Source: an uncultured Oscillibacter sp. (GTDB taxonomy: Bacteria > Bacillota > Clostridia > Oscillospirales > Oscillospiraceae). From it: a DNA stretch of 5,018 nt. The notes below the pieces were generated by a model. That model was not told where the DNA came from. It saw only the letters and a program-made list of their open reading frames with translations, and searched no databases. Made by a program: the position numbers and the translations under genes. The number at the start of each line of letters is the position of its first letter. Position 1 is the stretch's first letter. Where the stretch lies: assembly GCA_900550685.1 (NCBI GenBank), contig URTS01000131.1, forward strand, positions 1-5,018. The letters run 5' to 3'. This document shows positions 1-5,018 of the stretch, piece after piece.

Positions 1-43
1 GACGCGAAGGTAATAGCCAATTATAAACAAATCAAAATTGTTG

Positions 44-87
44 TATCGGCTGCGCCGATAGCGGACAGCCGCGAGGGCTGTCCCTAC
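44..87 (-). repeat. Two-hairpin palindromic element, copy A
   Basis: Read on the minus strand, the element opens with GTAGGG (87-82). A 21-nt hairpin follows (83-63; arms GGACAGCC/GGCTGTCC of 8 bp around 5 nt), then after 2 nt a second perfect hairpin (60-44; arms TATCGGC/GCCGATA of 7 bp, 3-nt loop). Copy B at 125-166 has the same layout with different arm sequences. This looks like a short non-coding intergenic repeat of the kind scattered through gut Clostridia genomes. That class assignment is from memory. A role in transcript ends or as a passively mobilised element is inference. Confidence 0.6.
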
Positions 88-124
88 GAGCGGTCGGTAA
101 AACAAGCCTTTTCAAAGATTTTGC

Positions 125-166
125 GCCGCTCGCGCGGCATCGGTGCGTCGAGTCGCCGCACCCTAC
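125..166 (-). repeat. Two-hairpin palindromic element, copy B
   Basis: On the minus strand this begins with GTAGGG (166-161). It continues into a 21-nt hairpin (162-142; arms GGTGCG/CGCACC of 6 bp around 9 nt) and, after 3 nt, a second hairpin (138-125; arms GCCGC/GCGGC, 4-nt loop). The leader, the hairpin order and the length of the first hairpin match copy A, while the arm sequences differ. The structure, rather than the sequence, appears to be what is shared. Confidence 0.55.
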
Positions 167-198
167 AAAATACAAGACAATAAGTCACTACAAATTTT

Positions 199-223
199 GC
201 GGTCAAATAATATCCGCCCCTAC
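199..223 (-). repeat. Degenerate GTAGGG repeat, copy C
   Basis: A third GTAGGG (223-218, minus strand) is followed by GCGGAT, an AT-rich centre and a partial inverted partner ending in CCGC (202-199 on the plus strand reads GCGG). Only about 4 bp of the arms pair, and there is no second hairpin. It is therefore probably a decayed or single-hairpin relative of copies A and B. The shared leader and same orientation are the main support; it could be coincidence. Confidence 0.35.
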
Positions 224-235
224 TGCATATATTTG

Positions 236-253
236 TTGCTTTGAGCGAAGCAA
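236..253. repeat. Short inverted repeat (6-bp arms)
   Basis: TTGCTT (236-241) and AAGCAA (248-253) are perfect inverted arms around a 6-nt spacer. The hairpin directly precedes the palindromic element at 257-305 and may be part of the same composite repeat. No function can be assigned from sequence alone. Confidence 0.35.
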
Positions 254-256
254 AAC

Positions 257-305
257 ACCCTCTCAGTCTCGGCTTACGCCGAGCCAGCTCCCCTGCAGGG
301 GAGCT
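257..305. repeat. Palindromic intergenic repeat with 20-bp perfect palindrome
   Basis: After the leader ACCCTCTCAGT come two hairpins 2 nt apart. The first is CTCGGC-TTAC-GCCGAG (268-283). The second is a perfect 20-bp palindrome at 286-305 centred on CTGCAG, with arms of AGCTCCCCTG type. The CCCTCTCAGT leader followed by a hairpin and a C-rich/G-rich palindrome resembles an abundant intergenic repeat of Ruminococcaceae/Oscillospiraceae genomes, as I remember it; no search was made. It is non-coding. It sits beyond the terminator of the minus-strand operon, so it is unlikely to act on that operon. Confidence 0.6.
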
Positions 306-359
306 TAAATAGTTTTTGTGACAAATCCGATTTATCTCTCCGTATCCCCACATCGCGGC

Positions 360-397
360 AAAACAAAACAGCCGCAGCAAAACAAATCGCTGCGGCT
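360..397 (-). terminator. Rho-independent terminator of the operon
   Basis: A 9-bp perfect stem, AGCCGCAGC (370-378) paired with GCTGCGGCT (389-397), encloses a 10-nt loop. Read on the minus strand, the stem is followed at once by a T-rich tail (369-360, GTTTTGTTTT). It begins 17 bases after the isocitrate dehydrogenase stop codon, as expected for the end of the operon. On the plus strand the same stem is followed by TGACTTTATATATTTTTT, so it may also stop transcription arriving from the left. That second role is less certain because the T-tract is offset. Confidence 0.75.
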
Positions 398-414
398 TGA
401 CTTTATATATTTTT

Positions 415-1575
415 TTACTCGCTGATTTTTCTGACTGTCTCCATGACATAGTCGCCGAACTCGCTGCAGGTGCAGCCGTCCTCGCGGCCTGTGATTTTGA
501 GCTTCTTGTCCTCGTACATGCAGATGTCGAGCGCTCTCTCGAGCAGATCGGCTTTTTCCTGCTCGCCGATGTGGGAGAGGAGCATCACGCTCGCTCTGAG
601 CATCGAGCAGGGGTCGGCGTACTGTGCTCTGCCCTCGCGAACCATTCTCGGAGCCGAGCCGTGGATAGCCTCGAACATCGCGTAACGCTTGCCGATGTTT
701 GCGCTGCCGGCTGTGCCGACGCCGCCCTGGAACTCAGCTGCCTCGTCGGTGATGATGTCGCCGTAGAGGTTGGGCAGCACGAATACCTGGAACTTGCTGC
801 GGATCTCCGGATTTACCAGGTTGGCGGTCATGATGTCGATGTACCAGTCGTCGGCGGTGATCTCCGGATAATCCGCCGCCACCTCGTGGCAGATGCGGGT
901 GAACATACCGTCGGTCTTTTTCATGATGTTGGCCTTGGTGACGATGGCGACATTGGTTTTGCCGTTGGCCCGGGCAAAGTCGAAGGCGGCCTTGGCGATC
1001 CGGCGGGTACCGGCGTCTGTGGTGACCTTGAAATCCATGCTCAGCATGCCGGGCACCTCAATGCCCCGGCTGCCCAGGGCATACTCGCCCTCGGTGTTCT
1101 CCCGGAAGAAAGTCCAGTCGATGCCCAGCTCCGGCACGGACACGGGCCGCACGTTGGCGTAGAGGTCCAGTTCCCGGCGCATGGCCACATTGGCGCTTTC
1201 CAGGGTGCCGCCCTTGGGGGTCTCCGTGGGGCCCTTCAGCAGCACATCACAGGCTTTCATAGCGGCCAGCACGTCCTCCGGGATAGCCTTGCCCTGGGCG
1301 GTGCGGTTTTCGATGGTCAGGCCCTGGATGTCCCGCAGTTCCACCCGGCCATGGGTGATCTCGTCCGCCAGCAGCTTTTCCAGCACCCGGCGGGCCTGAG
1401 CCATGATGATGGGACCGATGCCGTCGCCAGGGATGAGGCCGATGACAATATGGCCCATGTGGGCAAAATCCTTGGCAGGGGAGCCCTGGGCCATTCGCTC
1501 CTGCCGCTGCAACTGCTGGGCCAGGAGCGTGCGGAAATGCTCCGCCGCCTGGTAAATGTATGCTTTCTGATCCAT
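415..1575 (-). CDS. icd: Isocitrate dehydrogenase (isocitrate/isopropylmalate dehydrogenase family)
   Basis: This 386-residue cytoplasmic enzyme is predicted to decarboxylate isocitrate oxidatively to 2-oxoglutarate. GDGIGP is at residues 50-55. By analogy with E. coli Icd, the substrate residues are present: S127 and N129 (SANV), R133, R143, R158 (RENTEGEY), Y165, K214, and metal ligands D247, D273 and D277 (NLYGDIITD). The S-x-N pair favours isocitrate over isopropylmalate or homoisocitrate. The coenzyme loop is HGSAPRM (305-311): R310 and M311 replace the Asp/Ile typical of NAD enzymes and the Lys/Tyr of E. coli NADP Icd, so the cofactor is uncertain. About 40 residues precede the nucleotide-binding start; I recall this extension in clostridial relatives. 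The ATG shares its A with the aconitase TGA (TGATG) and has AAGGAGG 10 nt upstream. Codon use changes sharply in the 3' third. Family is very likely; isocitrate specificity rests on S127/N129 and on the neighbours. Confidence 0.88.
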   Translation of the reverse strand: MDQKAYIYQAAEHFRTLLAQQLQRQERMAQGSPAKDFAHMGHIVIGLIPGDGIGPIIMAQARRVLEKLLADEITHGRVELRDIQGLTIENRTAQGKAIPEDVLAAMKACDVLLKGPTETPKGGTLESANVAMRRELDLYANVRPVSVPELGIDWTFFRENTEGEYALGSRGIEVPGMLSMDFKVTTDAGTRRIAKAAFDFARANGKTNVAIVTKANIMKKTDGMFTRICHEVAADYPEITADDWYIDIMTANLVNPEIRSKFQVFVLPNLYGDIITDEAAEFQGGVGTAGSANIGKRYAMFEAIHGSAPRMVREGRAQYADPCSMLRASVMLLSHIGEQEKADLLERALDICMYEDKKLKITGREDGCTCSEFGDYVMETVRKISE

Positions 1576-3503
1576 CAGTCGTTTCCCTCCTTGGTGTAGT
1601 TCAGCAGACCGCCTGCCCGGAGCATGTCTGCCTGCCGCTTGGTGAAGCTGCCGCAGACGGAAATTTCACGGTCCCCGGCGTGAAGCGTCATGGTGCCGCT
1701 GTCCAGACCGGCGTCGATGCCGGTGAGGGTCAGGGTCTCTCCCTGGGTCAGGGTGTCGTAATCATCGGGGTTGACAAAGGTCAGGGGCAGAATACCCGCA
1801 TTGATGAGGTTGGCGGCATGGATACGGGCAAAGCTCTTGGCAATGACCGCCCGGACCCCCAGATACAGGGGGACCAGCGCCGCGTGCTCCCGGGAGGAGC
1901 CCTGGCCGTAGTTGCTGCCGCCCACCAGAATGGTTTCCCCGGCCTCCTTGGCCTTCTTGGCAAAGTCCTTGTCGCACACGCCGAAGCAGAACTCGGACAG
2001 TTTGGGGATGTTGGAGCGGTAGGGCAGGATCTTAGAGCCTGCGGGCATGATGTGGTCGGTGGTGATGTTATCCCCTACCTTCAGGGTCAGCCTGGCGGTG
2101 ATGGTGTCGCCCACCGGCTTGCCCTGGGGGAATTCCTTGATGTTGGGACCGCGGAGCACGTCCAGATGGGCTGCCTCCTCCGGGGAGGCGGGGGCCAGCA
2201 CGGCGCTGTCGTCAATGAGGAAGTGGTCCGGCATCTCCACATGGAGGGCCTCCATCCCCAGGTCCCGGGGATCGGTGATCTCGCCGGTGAGGGCGGCGGC
2301 CACGGCGGTCTCCGGAGACACCAGGTACACCTTGGCGTCCGCCGTGCCGCTGCGGCCCTCAAAGTTGCGGTTGAAGGTCCGCAGGCTCACGCCGCCGGAG
2401 TTGGGGGAGAAGCCCATGCCGATGCAGGGGCCGCAGGCACATTCCAGCAGGCGGGCGCCGGAAGCCAGAATGTCCGACAGGGCACCGCAGTTGGCCAGCA
2501 TGGTCAGCACCTGCCGGGAGCCGGGGGACACGGACATGCTGACGGAGGGGGCCACGGTTTTTCCCTTCAGCATGGCGGCGGCCTTCAGCATGTCGTACAG
2601 GGAGGAGTTGGTGCAGGAGCCTACGCACACCTGGTCCACCTTGGTGCCCTTCAGGCTGCGGACGGTGACCACGTTGTCCGGCATATGGGGACAGGCGATC
2701 ATGGGTTCCAGGGTGTCCAGGTCGATGTGGATGGTGCGGTCATAGACCGCGTCGGGATCGGCGGCTAAGGGGGTGAAGTCCTGCTCCCGGCCCTGGGCCT
2801 TCAAAAAAGACCGGGTCACTTCATCAGAGGGGAAGACGGAGGTGGTGGCACCCAGCTCGGTGCCCATGTTGGTGATGGTGGCCCGCTCCGGCACGGACAG
2901 GCTGGCGATGCCGGGGCCGCCCCACTCGATGACGTGGCCCACGCCGCCCTTCACGGAGAGGATCCGCAGCAGCTCCAGGCTCACGTCCTTGGCGGTGACG
3001 AAGGGGCGCAGGGAGCCGGTGAGCTCGACCTTGATGACCCTGGGCATATTAATGTAGTAGGCCCCGCCGCCCATGGCCACGGCCACGTCCATGCCGCCGG
3101 CGCCGAAAGCCAGCATGCCGATGCCGCCGCCGGTGGGGGTGTGGCTGTCGGAGCCGATGAGGGTCTGACCCGGCACGCCGAAGCGTTCCAGATGCACCTG
3201 GTGGCAGATGCCGTTGCCGGGGCGGGAGAACCAGATGCCGTGCTTGGCGGCAACGGTCTGGATATAGCGGTGGTCGTCGGCGTTTTCAAAGCCGGATTGC
3301 AGGGTGTTATGGTCGACATAGGCAACGGACCGCTTGGTTTTCACCCGGTCGATGCCCATGGATTCAAATTCCAGATAGGCCATGGTGCCGGTGGCATCCT
3401 GGGTCAGGGTCTGGTCGATGCGCAGAGCCACCTCAGAACCCGGCTCCATGCTGCCGCTGACCAGATGGGCGGCGATGAGCTTTTCCGTCAGTGTCTTTCC
3501 CAT
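1575..3503 (-). CDS. acn: Aconitate hydratase (aconitase), single chain, 642 aa
   Basis: It isomerises citrate to isocitrate through cis-aconitate using a [4Fe-4S] cluster, linking the citrate synthase upstream to the dehydrogenase downstream. The N-terminal catalytic region (about 1-410) has DHN at 65-67, GSDSHT at 117-122, and the cluster cysteines C297 (VGSCTNSS), C357 and C360 (CGPC). An extra cysteine, C355, lies beside the CGPC pair. A linker leads to the C-terminal swivel domain (about 460-642), with TTDHIMPAG at 481-489 and the substrate-binding GQGSSREHAA at 533-542 (S537, R538). The large and small domains are fused in one chain and the substrate loop reads YGQGSSREHAAL, which distinguishes it from split LeuC/LeuD isopropylmalate isomerase. 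At 642 residues it belongs to the short bacterial/mitochondrial-like form, not the roughly 890-residue AcnA. ATG has AAGGAGGAG 6 nt upstream. All cluster and catalytic motifs looked for are intact. Homoaconitase activity is not excluded by sequence but does not fit the neighbours. Confidence 0.95.
   Translation of the reverse strand: MGKTLTEKLIAAHLVSGSMEPGSEVALRIDQTLTQDATGTMAYLEFESMGIDRVKTKRSVAYVDHNTLQSGFENADDHRYIQTVAAKHGIWFSRPGNGICHQVHLERFGVPGQTLIGSDSHTPTGGGIGMLAFGAGGMDVAVAMGGGAYYINMPRVIKVELTGSLRPFVTAKDVSLELLRILSVKGGVGHVIEWGGPGIASLSVPERATITNMGTELGATTSVFPSDEVTRSFLKAQGREQDFTPLAADPDAVYDRTIHIDLDTLEPMIACPHMPDNVVTVRSLKGTKVDQVCVGSCTNSSLYDMLKAAAMLKGKTVAPSVSMSVSPGSRQVLTMLANCGALSDILASGARLLECACGPCIGMGFSPNSGGVSLRTFNRNFEGRSGTADAKVYLVSPETAVAAALTGEITDPRDLGMEALHVEMPDHFLIDDSAVLAPASPEEAAHLDVLRGPNIKEFPQGKPVGDTITARLTLKVGDNITTDHIMPAGSKILPYRSNIPKLSEFCFGVCDKDFAKKAKEAGETILVGGSNYGQGSSREHAALVPLYLGVRAVIAKSFARIHAANLINAGILPLTFVNPDDYDTLTQGETLTLTGIDAGLDSGTMTLHAGDREISVCGSFTKRQADMLRAGGLLNYTKEGND
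1586..1592 (-). promoter_or_regulatory. Shine-Dalgarno for isocitrate dehydrogenase
   Basis: AAGGAGG on the minus strand lies inside the last codons of the aconitase gene, 10 nt before the ATG at 1575. It supports this start over the internal ATGs at residues 28 and 40, which have poorer or badly spaced sites. The stop-start overlap suggests translational coupling with aconitase. Confidence 0.75.
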
Positions 3504-3506
3504 GAT

Positions 3507-4178
3507 TTACTCCTCCTTCTGGGTGATGTCGGCAATGTTTGACCGGGCGTTGGTCACGTGGAGCAGGGCCGCCTCCGCGGCCTTGTCTCCGTCATGGGCC
3601 GCAAGAGCCTCATAAATGGCGGTGTGTTCTTCCAGAGCGTGGACCGCCCGGCTGTGGTGGGTGACGGAGGCCTTGCGGTATTTGATGATCTTCTTGTGGA
3701 GGGAGATCAGGGTGTCCGCAAAGGGACGGCTGCCGCAGCTGGTGTAAAGCAGTTCGTGGAACTGGGAATCCAGATTCTTGATCTGATCCGAGTTTTCGCC
3801 GGGCTCCTTTTCGCTTTCAATATAGAAGCGCTGCAGATCCAGCAGTTCCTTCATATCCGCCAGGGCTTCCGGGGTGATGCTGGCGGCGGCCCGGCGGGCG
3901 GCCATGCCCTCCAACTGGTGGCGGATCTCATAGATATCCAGCATATCCTCCCGGGAGATGCCAACCACCACCAGGCCCCGGCTGGTATCCTCCAGAATGT
4001 GCTCCTGCTCCAGGCGGCGGATGGCCTCCCGGATGGGGGTGCGGCTGACGCCCAGCTCACTGGACAGCCGCATTTCGCTCAGGACCTCGCCCTGGGGGTA
4101 TTTTCCTGTCAGAATGTCCCGTTCCAGCTGCTCAAAAACCTGATCGGCAATGGAAATGGGCTTGTGATCTCTCATCAT
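3507..4178 (-). CDS. GntR-family transcriptional regulator, FCD (FadR-type) domain
   Basis: This 223-residue DNA-binding regulator has an N-terminal winged helix-turn-helix (about 8-75) with the typical GntR recognition segment LGVSRTPIREAIRRLE (42-57). It is followed by an all-helical FCD effector domain (about 78-215). The four FCD metal-ligand positions look intact: D137 and H141 in DSQFH, H185 in EEH, and H207 in LLHV. In this family such a metal site usually helps to bind a small carboxylate. Because the gene lies inside the operon, between citrate synthase and aconitase, it probably controls the operon in response to citrate, isocitrate, 2-oxoglutarate or a related acid; that is inference. 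The start is the first of two adjacent ATGs (4178 or 4175), with GAGGAGG 8 or 11 nt upstream. Its operator cannot be located, because the operon promoter is outside the window. The family is certain; the ligand and the sign of regulation are unknown. Confidence 0.92.
   Translation of the reverse strand: MMRDHKPISIADQVFEQLERDILTGKYPQGEVLSEMRLSSELGVSRTPIREAIRRLEQEHILEDTSRGLVVVGISREDMLDIYEIRHQLEGMAARRAAASITPEALADMKELLDLQRFYIESEKEPGENSDQIKNLDSQFHELLYTSCGSRPFADTLISLHKKIIKYRKASVTHHSRAVHALEEHTAIYEALAAHDGDKAAEAALLHVTNARSNIADITQKEE
3510..3518 (-). promoter_or_regulatory. Shine-Dalgarno for aconitase
   Basis: AAGGAGGAG on the minus strand, within the last codons of the GntR regulator, sits 6 nt before the aconitase ATG (3503). 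The regulator's TAA (3509-3507) falls between site and start, leaving only 3 nt between the two genes. This tight arrangement implies one transcript and possible reinitiation by ribosomes leaving the regulator gene. Confidence 0.8.
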
Positions 4179-4186
4179 GGTCAGTT

Positions 4187-4193
4187 CCTCCTC
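4187..4193 (-). promoter_or_regulatory. Shine-Dalgarno for the GntR regulator
   Basis: GAGGAGG on the minus strand overlaps the TGA stop of the citrate synthase gene (TGAGGAGG) and lies 8 nt before the first ATG of the regulator. With only 13 nt between stop and start, it points to a shared transcript rather than a separate promoter for the regulator. Confidence 0.75.
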
Positions 4194-5018
4194 AATGGCG
4201 GGGTTTCAGCACGCCGCCGGACAGCTCTGCGATCTTATCTTCCAGCTCTTCGTTGGAAAGGGCGGTGGTGCGGCCCCCGGCGTACTGATCGTCCACCCAG
4301 ACCTTCAGCTTTTCCACCAGGGCGTCCCGCTTGCTGAGCTGGTGCTCTCCCTTGAGCCGGTAGTTCTGGTTGATCCAGTAGGCGATGCCGGCCAGGCCGG
4401 AGGTCTTGCTGACGGCCACGGCGGCGGGCCGGTCCAGCAGCTTTTCCGTGTTGAAGATGTTGTAGATCTCCTCGTCCTTCAAAAGGCCGTCGGCGTGGAT
4501 GCCCGCCCGGGTGACGTTGAAGTTCCGGCCCACGAAGGGCGTCATGGGGGGGATGTGGTAGCCGATCTCATGCTCGAAGTAGTCGGCGATCTCCGTGATG
4601 GCGGTGGGGTCCATGCCGTCCAGAGAGCCCCGGAGGGAGGCGTATTCAAACACCATGGCTTCCAGAGGCACATTGCCGGTGCGCTCACCGATGCCCAGCA
4701 TGGAGCAGTTCACGCCGCTGGCGCCGTACAGCCAGGCGGTGGCGGCGTTGGAAACGGCCTTGTAGAAGTCGTTATGGCCATGCCATTCCAGATATTCGCT
4801 CTCCACGTCGGAGTAGTGCTGCAGGCCGTAGATAATGCCGGGAACGCTGCGGGGCAGGGCTACCTCTGTATAGGGCACGCCGTAGCCCATAGTGTCGCAG
4901 GCCCGGATGCGGACGGGGATCTTGGCCTGGTGAGAAAGCTCCATCAGCTCGTTGACAAAGGGGACCACGAAGCCGTAGAAGTCCGCCCGGGTGATGTCCT
5001 CCAGATGGCAGCGGGGAA
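4192..5018 (-). CDS. Re-citrate synthase, C-terminal part (5' end outside window)
   Basis: It is predicted to condense oxaloacetate with acetyl-CoA to citrate, with the opposite (Re) stereochemistry to ordinary citrate synthase. This is a DRE-TIM metallolyase related to homocitrate and isopropylmalate synthases. About 275 C-terminal residues are visible, and the frame stays open to the edge. The window's last bases encode CRHLEDITRADFYGF, upstream of a GTG at 4968 that is therefore an internal Val codon. The metal-binding H-x-H motif reads EWHGHNDFYK (about 4759-4788) and is followed by GASGVNCS and GIGERTGN. The DFYK/WLYGASGVNCS wording and the RACDTMGYGVPY segment match my memory of the Clostridium kluyveri-type Re-citrate synthase better than NifV, homocitrate synthase or LeuA. 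No LeuA-type C-terminal regulatory domain follows. The catalytic barrel start, with the DRE motif, lies beyond the window. Aconitase and isocitrate dehydrogenase downstream strongly support the citrate role. Confidence 0.88.
   Translation of the reverse strand, partial: PRCHLEDITRADFYGFVVPFVNELMELSHQAKIPVRIRACDTMGYGVPYTEVALPRSVPGIIYGLQHYSDVESEYLEWHGHNDFYKAVSNAATAWLYGASGVNCSMLGIGERTGNVPLEAMVFEYASLRGSLDGMDPTAITEIADYFEHEIGYHIPPMTPFVGRNFNVTRAGIHADGLLKDEEIYNIFNTEKLLDRPAAVAVSKTSGLAGIAYWINQNYRLKGEHQLSKRDALVEKLKVWVDDQYAGGRTTALSNEELEDKIAELSGGVLKPRH

Larger units (their letters stand above)
1..359. other. Repeat-bearing intergenic DNA, no gene seen
   Basis: Apart from the palindromic elements listed separately, this stretch contains only AT-rich spacer (for example 1-43, 88-120, 167-198 and 306-350). 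The only long reading frame, on the minus strand at 84-449, runs through the hairpins and terminator and has no family resemblance. No tRNA, rRNA, CRISPR or transposase fragment was recognised. Its base composition is visibly less GC-rich than the operon. Confidence 0.6.

Noticed and set aside
44..305. CRISPR array
   Set aside because: The repeats differ in sequence, are unevenly spaced and are palindromic with no uniform spacers.
84..449. 121-residue minus-strand reading frame
   Set aside because: It overlaps the isocitrate dehydrogenase 3' end in another frame and runs through the terminator stem and several palindromic repeats. It has no recognisable domain and no good ribosome binding site.
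397..1599. 400-residue plus-strand reading frame opposite isocitrate dehydrogenase
   Set aside because: This is an antisense shadow of a GC-rich gene. The low-complexity Gly/Ala/His/Val composition has no family signature, while the minus strand encodes a full set of conserved motifs.
1560..2768. 402-residue plus-strand reading frame opposite aconitase, and a similar one at 2934-3542
   Set aside because: These have the same antisense shadow pattern, rich in Gly, His and Val. The minus strand encodes an intact aconitase here.
4192..4968. A citrate synthase start at the GTG of 4968
   Set aside because: The frame stays open to the window edge, and the upstream residues (CRHLEDITRADFYGF) continue the conserved enzyme sequence, so this GTG is an internal valine.
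415..5018. Leucine biosynthesis set (LeuA, LeuCD, LeuB)
   Set aside because: The isomerase is a fused single-chain aconitase with YGQGSSREHAAL. The dehydrogenase has the S-x-N substrate pair of isocitrate enzymes. The synthase shows no LeuA regulatory domain at its C-terminus.
415..5018. Homocitrate/alpha-aminoadipate lysine pathway set
   Set aside because: The synthase looks like Re-citrate synthase, and the dehydrogenase lacks the homoisocitrate-type substrate loop. Homologous chemistry makes this the closest alternative, but the motifs favour citrate to 2-oxoglutarate.

Overview
The window carries the 3' part of a compact minus-strand operon that makes 2-oxoglutarate by the oxidative (right-hand) arm of the TCA cycle in the style of strict anaerobes. 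It ends in a short, repeat-rich intergenic tract. In transcription order, from high to low coordinates, the genes are: a Re-citrate synthase (5' end cut off by the window edge), a GntR/FCD-family regulator, a single-chain aconitase of 642 residues, and an isocitrate dehydrogenase of the isocitrate/isopropylmalate dehydrogenase family. Gaps are 13 and 3 bases, then a one-base TGATG overlap. The three genes whose starts are visible each have a purine-rich Shine-Dalgarno (GAGGAGG, AAGGAGGAG, AAGGAGG). A stem-loop with a T-rich tail closes the unit just after the last stop codon.

Together the enzymes convert oxaloacetate plus acetyl-CoA to citrate, isocitrate and 2-oxoglutarate, presumably to supply glutamate rather than to run a full cycle. 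The regulator inside the operon keeps its winged-helix domain and all four expected metal ligands of its FCD sensor domain, so feedback by a carboxylate is a reasonable inference. The Re-type citrate synthase, strong Shine-Dalgarno sites, high GC and CTG/CGG codon preference point to an anaerobic Clostridia lineage, most likely an Oscillospiraceae/Ruminococcaceae-type gut bacterium. This placement is from memory of such genes, not from a search.

Layout: 1-359 has no credible gene and holds several short palindromic elements. 360-397 is the operon terminator. 415-1575 is isocitrate dehydrogenase, 1575-3503 aconitase, 3507-4178 the GntR regulator and 4192-5018 the partial Re-citrate synthase. 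No promoter for the operon is visible; it must lie beyond the right edge or further upstream.

The most notable anomaly is a sharp codon-usage change inside the isocitrate dehydrogenase gene. Its 3' third (about 415-770) and the adjoining intergenic DNA look like a different genome from the rest of the window, although the reading frame and conserved motifs run through unbroken. This is either a recombinant (mosaic) gene or a chimeric assembly joined at a conserved motif. I see no sign of an undescribed defence, mobile or other novel system.
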